Origin: Polyangiaceae bacterium
GTDB taxonomy: Bacteria; Myxococcota_A; Polyangia; Polyangiales; Polyangiaceae
Assembly: GCA_020633205.1 (NCBI GenBank)
Contig: JACKEB010000015.1
Span: 124,001 to 188,000, forward strand
Length of the DNA stretch: 64,000 nt
Direction of reading: 5' to 3'
Below are positions 35,161 through 44,026 of this stretch, in pieces (position 1 is the stretch's first letter; each line of letters begins with the position of its first letter). Under the pieces are notes generated by a model that made no database searches, was not told the origin of the DNA, and saw only the letters and a list, made by a program, of their open reading frames with translations. The position numbers and the translations under genes are program-made.

Positions 35161-36165
35161 ATGTACTCCTCGAGATTCCTCGCGGTAGTGGCGATCAGCT
35201 GCGGGTGCGGGGTCGTCGCTTGTGGAAGCGTCAGCGACGCCTCGCTGAACGATAGCCGTGCGGGGTCGGGCGGCGTCGGTGGAACAGACGCGGATCCGGC
35301 TGGCGGCAGCGGTGGTATCGGCGGCACATCAGGCGTCGCCGGAACGGCGGGAACCAACCAGGAGCCCTGGGAGGCCTTCCTCGATTCCGTGATGGACGAC
35401 TACTGCAGCGCGATGACGCCGTGTTGCGCCGCTGCCGGTGTTGCGACCAATCCGATGTGCGGCACCCAGCGAGGGGCGGCGAAGGAACGCTTCGCCAACT
35501 TGATCGCGAGAGGTAGCGTTCAGTTTGATCCGAGCGGAACCGAGGCTTGCCTGGCGGCGCTCCAGATGAGCTACACGGACTGCGCCCCGAACACGTTCAG
35601 CACCATTGACGAGCGCTTCTGTCCTGAGGTCTTTGTGCCCCAAGTGCCCGTCGGCGCCCCATGCGACGATAGTTTCGAGTGCCAGACGCTCCCAGGAGAC
35701 GACCTGGCGAAGTGTTTGGGGTCGCAGTGCTTCAGCGGTAAAGCTTCCGCAGCGCTCGGCGACCCCTGCAATTACACCTGCCTTCCCGTAGCGCCCGGTA
35801 TGACGCAGTGTATCGGTACGATCCACCGCACCGGTGCAGGGCAGTGCGCCTACGCCGACGGCCTCGCGTGTGGCGTCGACGGTGTGTGCGTAGGGCTGCT
35901 TGGAGAAGGGGAGCGCGAGTGTGGCAACTTCGGCTGCGAAGAGAACCTGCAATGCGTCGGCGGGACCTGCATACCAAAGCTCCCCACCGGCTCGACCTGC
36001 TCCTTCGATCGAGAATGCATCGAAGGTGACTGGTGTAGTTCCGGGACCTGTGCCGAACGGAAGCAAGTCGGGGAAGCGTGCACAGACGGTACCAGCATGT
36101 GCTATTGCTCCTTGGGGACCTGTCGTGAGCCGGAGTATGCGGCCTGGGGCTTGTTGTGCAACTAG
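35161..36165 (+). CDS. Cys-rich lipoprotein, myxobacterial type
   Basis: The 334-residue product has a lipoprotein signal ending GVVAC, a Gly/Ser linker (GSGGVGGTDADPAGGSGGIGG) and a four-helix-like region (WEAFLDSVMDDYCSAMTPCC, CLAALQMSYTDC). A C-terminal series of Cys pairs follows (PCDDSFECQTLPGDDLAKC, CGVDGVCVGLLGEGERECG, CSFDRECIEGDWCSSGTC, ACTDGTSMCYCSLGTC) resembling the 'Dickkopf-like' Cys-rich repeats common in secreted myxobacterial lipoproteins. No catalytic motif. It stands alone, preceded by a 262-nt gap that contains only a short motif A variant (34968). Confidence 0.82.
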   Translation: MYSSRFLAVVAISCGCGVVACGSVSDASLNDSRAGSGGVGGTDADPAGGSGGIGGTSGVAGTAGTNQEPWEAFLDSVMDDYCSAMTPCCAAAGVATNPMCGTQRGAAKERFANLIARGSVQFDPSGTEACLAALQMSYTDCAPNTFSTIDERFCPEVFVPQVPVGAPCDDSFECQTLPGDDLAKCLGSQCFSGKASAALGDPCNYTCLPVAPGMTQCIGTIHRTGAGQCAYADGLACGVDGVCVGLLGEGERECGNFGCEENLQCVGGTCIPKLPTGSTCSFDRECIEGDWCSSGTCAERKQVGEACTDGTSMCYCSLGTCREPEYAAWGLLCN

Positions 36166-36422
36166 CGCTCTGCATGCCTCGCGCGTTTACGCGAGGAAAC
36201 GCGCCGCTGTGAGCATCACTTGGTTGCGTAGACCTTCAAGCGTCCCCGAATTTTGGGTCCAGATCGCAGTACACGCACTCACCGTCCTCCGAGAGGTCGT
36301 AGTGGATTTGCCAGCCACGCGGTAGCGCGGCCTCCAACCCCGGCTAGGTGGCGGCGTTCGGTGGGAGCGCGGCGATAGCAAAGCAGGAGGCCGCGGCGCG
36401 TGAGAGGCGCAGCTCGAGCGAC

Positions 36423-38546
36423 TCACGCGGATCCGGGAAACCATGCGATCAGGTCTGCTGCGCCGGTGCTGAGCACCACCTCGATGTTGCGAAGTTCCTC
36501 GACGCCCAAGCTCCCAGCGATCGTGCCCATGCGTACCGCGGCACTGCGCGTTGCTGGCTTGTCGACCAGCGCGCCCACGAGATCAATCGCGCGGTCCCAG
36601 TTCGTGCCCCCGAAGCGCAAGCTGAGCTGTCGTGAGAGGCCATTGGGAGTGCACTCGGTCGTCACGCTCACCCCGGTGCCAGCGCCTGCCTCGGCGTAGA
36701 CGCCTCGCCAGGCTTGGTCGAGCCCAAGTCGTTGGGCTAGGTTCTCGAGCGCCGCTGAGAACGTCGCTTCGCTCTCCACGTCGGTCCTTGTGCCAAATGA
36801 GCAGGTTACGGCGCCCCGCGCTTCGCTGACGTAGCGAATGCGGTTCTCGATGCTGAATGGTGGTAAGCCGTCGAGAACGGCGTGCCAAGCATCAGCGTTT
36901 CCCTGAGGTGATACCTCCACGATGGCAGCGCGCAGGGTTGTTGGCCCACCAATCACGAGCGCGACGCATGGGGGCGCACTGCCGCGGTACTTGATGAGCA
37001 ACGTCGACGGTTCTGGGATGCTGGTTTTGGGGGTGAGGGAGCTCCGTAGGTCGCCGTGCGTCGGCACGAGTAGCTGAAGCTCCTGAGTCAACGTACCCGC
37101 GCCGAAGAGGACGTTGCTTGACCCCACGGTGTTGACGACGTGCAGCACCGGTTCAACGGCGATCCCCCATTGCTCGAGGACCTTTCTAAGGCCTGACTCG
37201 GAACCGCTGGGCTTCGCGGGAGCTGGAGGCGGAGCTGGAACTGGCTTCGTCGCGCGCGACGACGGGGCGTGGGTGAGCAGCACGCCTCGAATTTGAAGCG
37301 CTGGAACCCGATTGAAGGGAGTGAGCACAGGTTCCGCTCCCAAGGCGGTGTTCGCCGCTTGTCTCACTTGAGCCTGGCTATCCCGGAGCAGGACCTCGAG
37401 CAGCGCTCGTGGTGTATCTTTCCGCGAGGCAATAGCTGCGCGCACGCCAGCGTTCGCATCCCGCGCGAGGAGCTCGAGGGTCTCTGCCGGCAGGTCTGCC
37501 CGATGCGCGAGTGCGAGGCACACCGAAGGCTCTGGGTCGGTGGCCAAGAGCTCCAACGAACTGAAGCGAGGATTCCTCGCTAGCTCCAAGCGCACCGACG
37601 ACTGTTCATCGTCGAGCAGCGAATCCAGGAGGGCTTCAGAGGAATCCGGATTCGCCGCTACCGCCGCGCGCACTTGCCAGTCCGCGTCTCGGGCGAACGT
37701 CTCTAGCCACTCGCTGGGTAGTCCAGAGCGCGCCGCCAGCAGTGCGCGGACGTCCCCGGAGCTGGTCGGCCAAGGCGAGCGAATGCGTCGCGCGAACCAA
37801 CCGGGACCGCGGTCTTCCTGGAGTGGTTCCTTCTGAGCCAGAGCAGCCAGAGTGGCGGTTGGTAGCGAAGCGTTCGTTGCCAGCGTCTGGAGCGTTCGCC
37901 CGTCGCACGCCTGGGCCAGCAAAACTTCCGTGACCGCGGTCGTAATATCCCTGCGGCAAGCCAGATGGCGTCGGACGTCGTGGTCGGGGTCCGCGGCGAG
38001 CAGCAGCATCAGATCTTCAGGCAGGCTTGGCGCGGCGGTGACGCTGCAGCGAGTGGCCTGGTCGCCAGTCAAGACCTTGGCCCGCAGCTCTTCATGGGTT
38101 GGAGGCGTGTAGGCAACGGCGGGCGCCCCTTTCAGTCGCGCCACGACCTCGGGGCTCAGCGTCGCGAGCACTGCCGCCGCATCCGGTCGCGAGGTGATCG
38201 CGTTGCGGACCATCCAGTGTTCGTCGTCGGCTAGCTTGGTCAGCACGGCGAGGGGCGTAGTCGGATGGCGAGCGACAAGCTCTCTGGCGAAGGTTCCGAG
38301 CTCGAGCAACGGAGCGAGCTCCGTGTAGGGTAGCGTGGGGTCTGGAAGAATTGCCGCGCGGATTTCACGTCCAGGTCCGCGTCCAACGATTGCGCCGTTC
38401 CAGTCAGCGTAGTCGATCTCCTCGTGCGCCGCTTGATAGTACGCTCCCGCGCGGCGCAAGAACCTCGCCAGCGGCAGCAAAGAGCTGACGAGGGACTCCC
38501 GGTAGTCGTCGTCCGTCAGCGCCCGCTCGAGCTCCGGTTCAGCCAT
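36423..38546 (-). CDS. LRV/HEAT-like repeat protein
   Basis: From the ATG at 38546 the product has 707 residues; the open frame to 38888 upstream lacks support. Residues ~80-400 are helical repeats of ~24 residues with the leucine-rich-variant pattern (TPLAVLTKLADDEHWMVRNAI, SEALLDSLLDDEQSSVRLELARNP, PAETLELLARDANAGVRAAIASR). A Pro/Ala linker follows, then a C-terminal alpha/beta domain (~470-700) I do not recognise. No signal or TM, so cytoplasmic. Such repeats form protein-binding solenoids, and some LRV proteins carry an Fe-S cluster, but no Cys cluster is visible at the N-terminus here. Partner unknown. It contains a motif A copy in coding sequence. Confidence 0.82.
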   Translation of the reverse strand: MAEPELERALTDDDYRESLVSSLLPLARFLRRAGAYYQAAHEEIDYADWNGAIVGRGPGREIRAAILPDPTLPYTELAPLLELGTFARELVARHPTTPLAVLTKLADDEHWMVRNAITSRPDAAAVLATLSPEVVARLKGAPAVAYTPPTHEELRAKVLTGDQATRCSVTAAPSLPEDLMLLLAADPDHDVRRHLACRRDITTAVTEVLLAQACDGRTLQTLATNASLPTATLAALAQKEPLQEDRGPGWFARRIRSPWPTSSGDVRALLAARSGLPSEWLETFARDADWQVRAAVAANPDSSEALLDSLLDDEQSSVRLELARNPRFSSLELLATDPEPSVCLALAHRADLPAETLELLARDANAGVRAAIASRKDTPRALLEVLLRDSQAQVRQAANTALGAEPVLTPFNRVPALQIRGVLLTHAPSSRATKPVPAPPPAPAKPSGSESGLRKVLEQWGIAVEPVLHVVNTVGSSNVLFGAGTLTQELQLLVPTHGDLRSSLTPKTSIPEPSTLLIKYRGSAPPCVALVIGGPTTLRAAIVEVSPQGNADAWHAVLDGLPPFSIENRIRYVSEARGAVTCSFGTRTDVESEATFSAALENLAQRLGLDQAWRGVYAEAGAGTGVSVTTECTPNGLSRQLSLRFGGTNWDRAIDLVGALVDKPATRSAAVRMGTIAGSLGVEELRNIEVVLSTGAADLIAWFPGSA

Positions 38547-39207
38547 CTGCGCTGAGTATCTCTCAGCGTGAATGCGCCGTACACTCGAGCCCCAGCAAAC
38601 GCGGGCCAGCGCTAGGCACGTCGGCGTCCCCTTGAACCCCCTGGCAACCATCCGATAGTAGGGGCAGCCCGGTGCCACTGGAGTCCGGGGCCGATCACGA
38701 AACCAGCCTCGTTGCGGCGCGGCACACACGCTTCGCTCGCCCTTCGGGCGCTGCGCTCGCAGGGGCTCGCGCACCGTGGCCGCTCGTGAACTTGTCCAGA
38801 CGTCGGCGAGACGTGGGACTCGCCGACCAAGAGAAGGGCGACGAAGGGTCATGGCTGGTGCCTTTGCGAAGTCATCGCTCGCCCTCAACTTCGGGGCGAG
38901 CGATGACGAAGCGCACCATCGGATCCAAGTCGCGAACTGGACTCGTGCACTCGCGGTCGAACCTTGGACTTTAGTTCGTTAGTGGGGGCAAGAGGGCAGC
39001 CCTCGCTGCGCTCGCCCTGACCTCTTGCGCGCCACACACGATTCACTGCGCCCTTCGGGCGCTGCGCTCGCAGGGGCTCGCGCACCGTGGCCGCTCGTGA
39101 ACTCGTCCAGCTCGCTGGACTCGTGCACTCGCGGTCGAACGTGCGGCGGTGCACACCTCTGGTGGGCAGAGCGACTCCGCCCCGCTAGCGCGGGGCTGCG
39201 CGCTCTG
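38547..39207. repeat. Gene-free stretch with long direct repeats next to the tRNA
   Basis: Two 61-bp copies (38739-38799 and 39050-39110) differ at one base. A 26-bp repeat occurs at 38937-38962 and 39115-39140 without mismatch. To the left of each 61-bp copy is a weaker match that begins like the tRNA 3' end seen at 39209 (GCGCGCCACA, GATTC). The stretch holds no credible gene. It could be the scar of repeated duplication or integration at the tRNA gene. Confidence 0.7.
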
Positions 39208-39281
39208 CGCGCCACAGAGGATTCGAACCTCTGACCTTCGGCTCCGGAGGCCGACGCTCTATCCAGCTGAGCTAGTGGCGC
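39208..39281 (-). tRNA. tRNA-Arg (anticodon CCG)
   Basis: Read on the minus strand, the 74 nt fold into a complete cloverleaf. The 7-bp acceptor is GCGCCAC/GTGGCGC, the D arm GCTC-AGCTGGATA-GAGC. The anticodon arm TCGGC-CTCCGGA-GCCGA has CCG at positions 34-36. The T arm is AGAGG-TTCGAAT-CCTCT and the discriminator is G. CCA is not encoded. It reads CGG codons. It lies between a repeat-rich stretch and a lipoprotein gene. Confidence 0.96.
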
Positions 39282-39429
39282 AGAGGGTGGCGGGTGTAGC
39301 GCAACCGGCGGGGTTTTCAAAGCGAATGGGGGGCGGGGTGGCGGTGAGTTGGTGGGAGCGGTGGAACTGAGGCGTTTTTGGCTGGATTTGCCTTTGGGGT
39401 GGCGACGCGGGAACCTGGGGGCGGGCTGG

Positions 39430-40500
39430 ATGTCTGGGCTCCCCATGGCGAAACGGGTCGTAGACTGGAGCGCGCTGCTCCTGTTGGTGGGGCTCGCTGC
39501 GGGCTGCGCTAGCGCGCCGCGCCAGGCGCCTGCGACCGTTGCCGTGCCTGCGGCCGTGGAGACTGAGACTGCGGACCTTGCGCCTGCGGACCGTCCGTAT
39601 CGCGGCGCGCCCACGTGTCGCGTCATCGACTCGGAGCTGGAGCACTCCGTCGAACTCAAGCTCTCGCGCGGTGGGGCAAGCATCGCCACGATTCAAGACG
39701 GTGCGAGCAAACTCGAGCTCGGCAAGGAGCCGCTGATGCTCGAAATCGAGGGTGGGGGAGTGCTGCTCCGCACACCGTATGACCCTACGGAAACGCCGCT
39801 GCGGCTTCGCGAGCCGATCGCGCTCAAAGGCGTGCTGACACCAAAGCCCGAGGCGGCAGTGGAGTGGGTCGGTGGGCTCCCAAATCAGGCCCAGCGCATT
39901 CGGTTCCGCAGTGAATTGGGGAGCGGCCTCGATGTCACTGATCAGGTTGCCTGCTCGGCGCTCACGCTCAGGCTCGCTGACTACACGGTTCCGCTGCCCG
40001 AAGGGGAACCCGGCATCTGGCTCAAGGGGCGCATCAGCGTCCGCGAGACACCTGATGCTGAACCGGGGCTGGTGTTCGACGCTCCTTCTGGCGTTGCGGC
40101 GTCGGAGCTCGAGCGCAAAGCGGGCTTTGTGCGTATCCTCGTGGATTCAGAGCTGGATGTGCTCCAGGGCTGGGTGCCTCAGGATGTGGTGAAGCCGTCA
40201 CCCGGGTTGATCGGCAGCATTGGGCGCGGCTTCGGCATCGGTGGGCTGGGCATGCGCGGCGCTTCGCACATCTACTACACCCACTGCGACAAGGAGCTCA
40301 GGCTGTTCGCGAGGGTGGGGGACGAGCAGGGCGAGGTCGGCGTCATTTACCCGCAGACGCGCTTCGAGGTCGAAGGATCGGAGCCTGGCGCGCATCCTGG
40401 ATTCACCGAGATCGATCTGTGGCAGGGACGCATCATGCCTGCCGAGGGCGCGAAGTTCTTGGTCTACTCTGACGAACTCGAGAGCGGCTGCGGCCACTAG
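39430..40500 (+). CDS. Lipoprotein of unknown function
   Basis: From the ATG at 39430 (G-rich ribosome site upstream; an ATG at 39445 is also possible) the product has 356 residues. Lipoprotein signal: WSALLLLVGLAAGC (Cys26). The mature protein is beta-rich (LEIEGGGVLLRTPYDPTETPLRLREPIALKGVL; IWLKGRISVRETPDAEPGLVF), with a Gly-rich loop (SIGRGFGIGGLGMRG) near residue 270. The segment FVRILVDSELDVLQGWVPQDVV looks SH3-like. No catalytic motif recognised. It precedes a second lipoprotein gene by 100 nt. Confidence 0.75.
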   Translation: MSGLPMAKRVVDWSALLLLVGLAAGCASAPRQAPATVAVPAAVETETADLAPADRPYRGAPTCRVIDSELEHSVELKLSRGGASIATIQDGASKLELGKEPLMLEIEGGGVLLRTPYDPTETPLRLREPIALKGVLTPKPEAAVEWVGGLPNQAQRIRFRSELGSGLDVTDQVACSALTLRLADYTVPLPEGEPGIWLKGRISVRETPDAEPGLVFDAPSGVAASELERKAGFVRILVDSELDVLQGWVPQDVVKPSPGLIGSIGRGFGIGGLGMRGASHIYYTHCDKELRLFARVGDEQGEVGVIYPQTRFEVEGSEPGAHPGFTEIDLWQGRIMPAEGAKFLVYSDELESGCGH

Positions 40501-40600
40501 CGGCTGCGACAAACGCATGGTCACGCTTGCCACACGGTGTTAGTCCGTCGGCATGGCGAGCTTCGAAACGGACTCCGTCTGTTCGTCTTCCCTTGGGCGC

Positions 40601-41650
40601 ATGACGAAGCCGCAGCGCTTTGGGCTACAGTGCCTCGGGTTGCTTGCCGTGTTGGCTGTCGGGTGTCGAGAGGATCAAGCTCCGGTTACCAAGCACCCGA
40701 CGCCCAGCGCTCACTCTGCTCAAGCGTCAGCGCCCCGCGCGGTAGCGAGCCATCCGGCGCCGAGCGCGTCAGAGGCCAAGGGACCCACGGTCGCGTCGGT
40801 TGCCCCCAGTGGTGACCTCACCCCCAAAAAATCCGTCGCGGCGGAGGAAAAGACCTGGGTCTGGAACGACACGCCCATCGGCGAGATGCAGGTCGTTGTT
40901 TCCGTACCGAAACACATGGAGGGCGAGAAGCTGCCGGTGTTGGTCACGATGCACGGCCTGGGGGAGGCGCGTAAGGGCCCGGCGAAGGGCGCCCGAGGCT
41001 GGCTCGACGACTATGACCTCGCCAAGGCCGAGGCTCGCTTGGCAGCGCCGCCCCTCACCACGCAAGATCTCCAAGGCTTTGCCGGGGAGCGCCTCGACGT
41101 GTTCAATGCCACGCTGAAAGAGGAGCCGTATCGCGGGCTCATCGTGGTGATGCCTTACACGCCGGACATCCTCAAAGGCGACCGCCCGTTCAGCCTGGCG
41201 GAGCCCCTTGCTACTTTCCTTGTGGATAAACTGCTGCCTCGCGTCTACAAGGAGACTCCAGCGATCGGTAGCGTTGCGAGCACGGGCATCGATGGCGTGA
41301 GCCTGGGAGGGCGTGCGGCGCTGCTCGTGGGCTTGTCGCGCCCTGAAGCGTTCGGCGCGGTGGGCGGGCTCCAGCCAGCGTTCGATCAAAAGGACGCGCC
41401 GGAGCTAACCCGTCGCGCCCTGGAAGCGCGCAAGAAGAACCCAACGTTCCAGCTTCGGCTGCTGACGAGCGTGGGCGACTACTTCCTCGGCTCCACGAAG
41501 GCCATCAGCCAGGCCTTCGAGGAAGCGGATGTGTTCCACTCGCTGGTCATCGTGCCTGGCGACCACAGCTACAAGTTCAATCGCGGCCCCGGCGCCTACG
41601 AGCTCTTGATGTATCACGACCGCGTGCTGCGCGGCCGTCCACCGGTCTAG
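40601..41650 (+). CDS. Secreted lipoprotein esterase (alpha/beta hydrolase)
   Basis: Choosing the ATG at 40601 gives a lipoprotein signal (FGLQCLGLLAVLAVGC, Cys22) and 349 residues; the ATG at 40553 would bury it. After a ~60-residue Ser/Ala/Pro linker comes an alpha/beta hydrolase: VLVTMHGLGE (oxyanion strand), nucleophile elbow GVSLGG with Ser234, and catalytic-type His322 in PGDHSYKF. The pattern resembles esterase-D-like secreted hydrolases. Substrate not deducible. Motif A overlaps codons 70-76 (LTPKKS). Confidence 0.82.
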   Translation: MTKPQRFGLQCLGLLAVLAVGCREDQAPVTKHPTPSAHSAQASAPRAVASHPAPSASEAKGPTVASVAPSGDLTPKKSVAAEEKTWVWNDTPIGEMQVVVSVPKHMEGEKLPVLVTMHGLGEARKGPAKGARGWLDDYDLAKAEARLAAPPLTTQDLQGFAGERLDVFNATLKEEPYRGLIVVMPYTPDILKGDRPFSLAEPLATFLVDKLLPRVYKETPAIGSVASTGIDGVSLGGRAALLVGLSRPEAFGAVGGLQPAFDQKDAPELTRRALEARKKNPTFQLRLLTSVGDYFLGSTKAISQAFEEADVFHSLVIVPGDHSYKFNRGPGAYELLMYHDRVLRGRPPV

Positions 41651-41695
41651 CGCCCTCAGGTGTCGCAAGCGGGTTTGGGGGAGAGGTCAATCGGC

Positions 41696-42040
41696 CTAGG
41701 CATAGGGGTCCGTCGCCAACAGCTCCACGAGGGGCATCAGGCCACGTCCCACGCCATGCACGAACTCCACACCTGCACGCGTCGTTCCCCGGGGATCCAA
41801 GAGCTCGGACCAAGCGACCCGCGCATCGAGCTGCAGTGGATCCCAGAGGTTTGGTGCGTCGACCAAGATCACGAGTTGAGTGCCTCGGGTTACCGGATCG
41901 GGCAACTCGACGCAGGCACCTCCAACCCCCAGATCGACGATCCAACCCTCACGACGCCAGTTGGAGTCGTCCGCGCGAACTTGAGCACGGAGCTTGACCT
42001 TGCGGCGACCGAAGGCGCGGAAGTGATCGCGGGGGGGCAA
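41696..42040 (-). CDS. PilZ domain protein
   Basis: The 114-residue product shows a single PilZ domain: RRKVKLRAQVR (the RxxxR-type c-di-GMP contact), then IVDLGVGGACVEL for the D/NxSxxG strand, with Leu-Gly in place of the usual Ser, so c-di-GMP binding is uncertain. The start is a TTG at 42040, just after a G7 homopolymer (42029-42036 region on the + strand). An upstream frame (MGQASGRTLRDKLGPR) could join it by a one-base slip, so the true N-terminus is doubtful. It converges on the esterase gene; motif A (41674-41686) lies between them. Confidence 0.75.
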   Translation of the reverse strand: MPPRDHFRAFGRRKVKLRAQVRADDSNWRREGWIVDLGVGGACVELPDPVTRGTQLVILVDAPNLWDPLQLDARVAWSELLDPRGTTRAGVEFVHGVGRGLMPLVELLATDPYA

Positions 42041-42498
42041 CGGGGGCCCAGCTTATCACGAAGGGTTCGGCCGCTGGCTTGGCCCATGTGTTCAGTAGTC
42101 CGCTCAGCGCACGAGTTACCCGCGTGGGCACTTCACTAAGCGCGCGTCCGAGGCGGTGATGAACGTGCGTACGCGCATGTCCCAGGCGGTTCCAAGGCCC
42201 TGTTCAAGGAGGGCTCGGCGGCGGCCACTTGTAGAAGTGCCGGGCGGGGGATGCCAGACGCTGTGCAGAGAGTGGGAAACGCTGGACGGCTCCGGTAGGA
42301 TACCGCTGCGATCGTGCCCGAAAGCCCGAATCCCTCACTGGTTTTCACCGCACCTTTCGGGGCGAGCGTAGTAAAGCTAGCAAGCGGGTCTGCGTACCCG
42401 CGACGGTTTGCTCGAAGAGCAGACCGAGATGGAACCAGCGCTCCTTCGAGCGCACGGAGCAATCAGTTCAGGCGCGAGTCGTTGCGCCGGAGGCTTTG
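42041..42498. other. Gene-free stretch between two PilZ genes
   Basis: About 460 nt without a supported gene. A 108-codon minus-strand frame at 42136-42462 has no family resemblance or ribosome site. The stretch presumably holds the promoters of the divergent PilZ genes. Confidence 0.5.
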
Positions 42499-43944
42499 AT
42501 GGCACAGGACACCCGCAAGGATCCACGCGCGAAAGTGCTCACCATGACGGTCCGCTACAAGAGCGCGACCATCGATGAGTTCATCGAGCACCACTCCCAC
42601 GACGTCAGTCGCGGTGGCATCTTCATCAAGACACCGTCGCCTTTTCCCTCCGGGACGCTGCTCAAGTTCGAGCTGAAGATCGCCGAGGAACAGAAGGTGA
42701 TGCAGGGCGTCGGCCGCGTGGTTTGGAAGCGCGAAGCTGGCGAGTCCGGCTCGGACTCTCCCGCAGGCATGGGCGTCAAGTTCATCAAGATCGACAACGA
42801 GTCCAAGGGCGTCATCGATCGCTTGGTGGACGCACAGACCGGCGATAACCAATACGACGCGGGTGCAGGCGGAACGCCCGCACCTGCTGCCGCAAGCGTG
42901 AAGCCCGCCGCTGCAACTCCGGCACCTGCAGCAGATCCGGCGCCCGCGCCCGCTGGTGGTTTCGCCCGCAAGGCGACGATGATCGGCCTGGGCGCTGTGG
43001 GCGCCAAGAAGAAGGAAGAGCCCGCGCCTCCCGCCGAGGAAGAGTCGAGCTTCTTCCCCAAGTCCGAGGGCGATCCGGAGCAGCCGCCACCTGAAGACCG
43101 CACGGTAATGAAGCAAGCTGCGGAGCTACTTCAGGACGCGCTGCGCGAGGCCGGCGGCTCGATGGATGAGGTCGGAACGGTCGAGCCGAAGGCGGAGCCC
43201 GCGGCCTCCGAGGAGGACGAGGACGACAAGGAGACCGCGAAGGCTCCTTCCGTCGCGCCCAAGGAAGAGCCCAAGCCAGAGCCTGTGGTCGAAAAGGCCC
43301 CGGAACCCAAGCCAGAGCCGAAGCCGGAGCCCAAGAGCGAGCCCAAGGTCGCTGCGGCCGCTTCGGTCAAGGCAGCACCCAAGGCCGAGAAGCCCGCTGC
43401 CAAGCCGGCTGCGGCAAAGGCCGCGGACGCGGCGCCCCCGTCCAGCGTGTTCCCTGTGCAGGAGAGCTCCGGAGGCGGAAAGGCGATCATCCTGCTGCTC
43501 GGCGTCGCCGCAGCTGCCACGTTGATCTACTACTTCACTCGCACCACGGCGCCCGAGACGCCGGCTCCTGTCCCCACGGAACCGGCCGCGGTGACCGCCA
43601 CGACGCCGTCGGCGGAGCCGAGCGCAGAAGAGCCCAAGGCGGACGCCGCACCCGAAGCGACCGACGCTGCGGCGCCGAGCGCGGACGCCGACACCGCCGC
43701 CGCGCCGAGCGCCAGTGCCGAGGAGCCCAAGGAGGAGCCCAAGCCCGAGCCTAAGGAAGAGCCGAAGCCCCAGCCGAAGCCCCAACCCAAGCCTCAGCCG
43801 AAGCCTCAACCCAAGCCGACGGCAGAACCCACGGCTGCTCCAACGGCGGCACCCACCCCGGCGCCGACGCCAACTCCGGCTCCCACGCCGAAGCCCCAGC
43901 CGAAGCCCCAGCCCACGGGCGGTGGCAGCGACAACCCTTACTGA
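42499..43944 (+). CDS. PilZ domain protein with TM and Pro/Lys/Ala-rich tails
   Basis: The ATG at 42499 follows CGGAGG by six nt; 481 residues. Residues ~8-112 form a PilZ domain of the myxococcal TIGR02266-like type (DPRAKVLTMTVRYKS, HDVSRGGIFIKTPSPFPSGTLLKFELKI, GVGRVVWKR, PAGMGVKFIKI). The c-di-GMP-binding core DVSRGG (35-40) is intact. A long Ala/Pro/Glu/Lys region follows, a TM at ~327-347 (AIILLLGVAAAATLIYYF), and a tail of KPQPKPQPKP repeats ending in NPY. The Pro-rich tail could span the periplasm like TonB. It may link c-di-GMP to envelope function. A terminator follows. Confidence 0.88.
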   Translation: MAQDTRKDPRAKVLTMTVRYKSATIDEFIEHHSHDVSRGGIFIKTPSPFPSGTLLKFELKIAEEQKVMQGVGRVVWKREAGESGSDSPAGMGVKFIKIDNESKGVIDRLVDAQTGDNQYDAGAGGTPAPAAASVKPAAATPAPAADPAPAPAGGFARKATMIGLGAVGAKKKEEPAPPAEEESSFFPKSEGDPEQPPPEDRTVMKQAAELLQDALREAGGSMDEVGTVEPKAEPAASEEDEDDKETAKAPSVAPKEEPKPEPVVEKAPEPKPEPKPEPKSEPKVAAAASVKAAPKAEKPAAKPAAAKAADAAPPSSVFPVQESSGGGKAIILLLGVAAAATLIYYFTRTTAPETPAPVPTEPAAVTATTPSAEPSAEEPKADAAPEATDAAAPSADADTAAAPSASAEEPKEEPKPEPKEEPKPQPKPQPKPQPKPQPKPTAEPTAAPTAAPTPAPTPTPAPTPKPQPKPQPTGGGSDNPY

Positions 43945-43964
43945 GTTTCCTTGGGGAAATAGTC

Positions 43965-44000
43965 AAAGGGCGTGCTTCTCAGCGCGCCCTTTGCGCTTTT
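43965..44000 (+). terminator. Rho-independent terminator after the PilZ-TM gene
   Basis: AAAGGGCG (43965-43972) pairs with CGCCCTTT (43985-43992), loop of 12, followed by GCGCTTTT. It starts 20 nt after the stop codon and lies before the stop of the convergent hydrolase gene, so it may serve both strands. Confidence 0.75.
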
Positions 44001-44026
44001 GTCCATCCGTCGCGGCGACGCGGCGC

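Noticed and set aside
42136..42462. 108-codon minus-strand ORF between the PilZ genes
   Set aside because: No family resemblance, no ribosome site, ordinary for GC-rich intergenic DNA.
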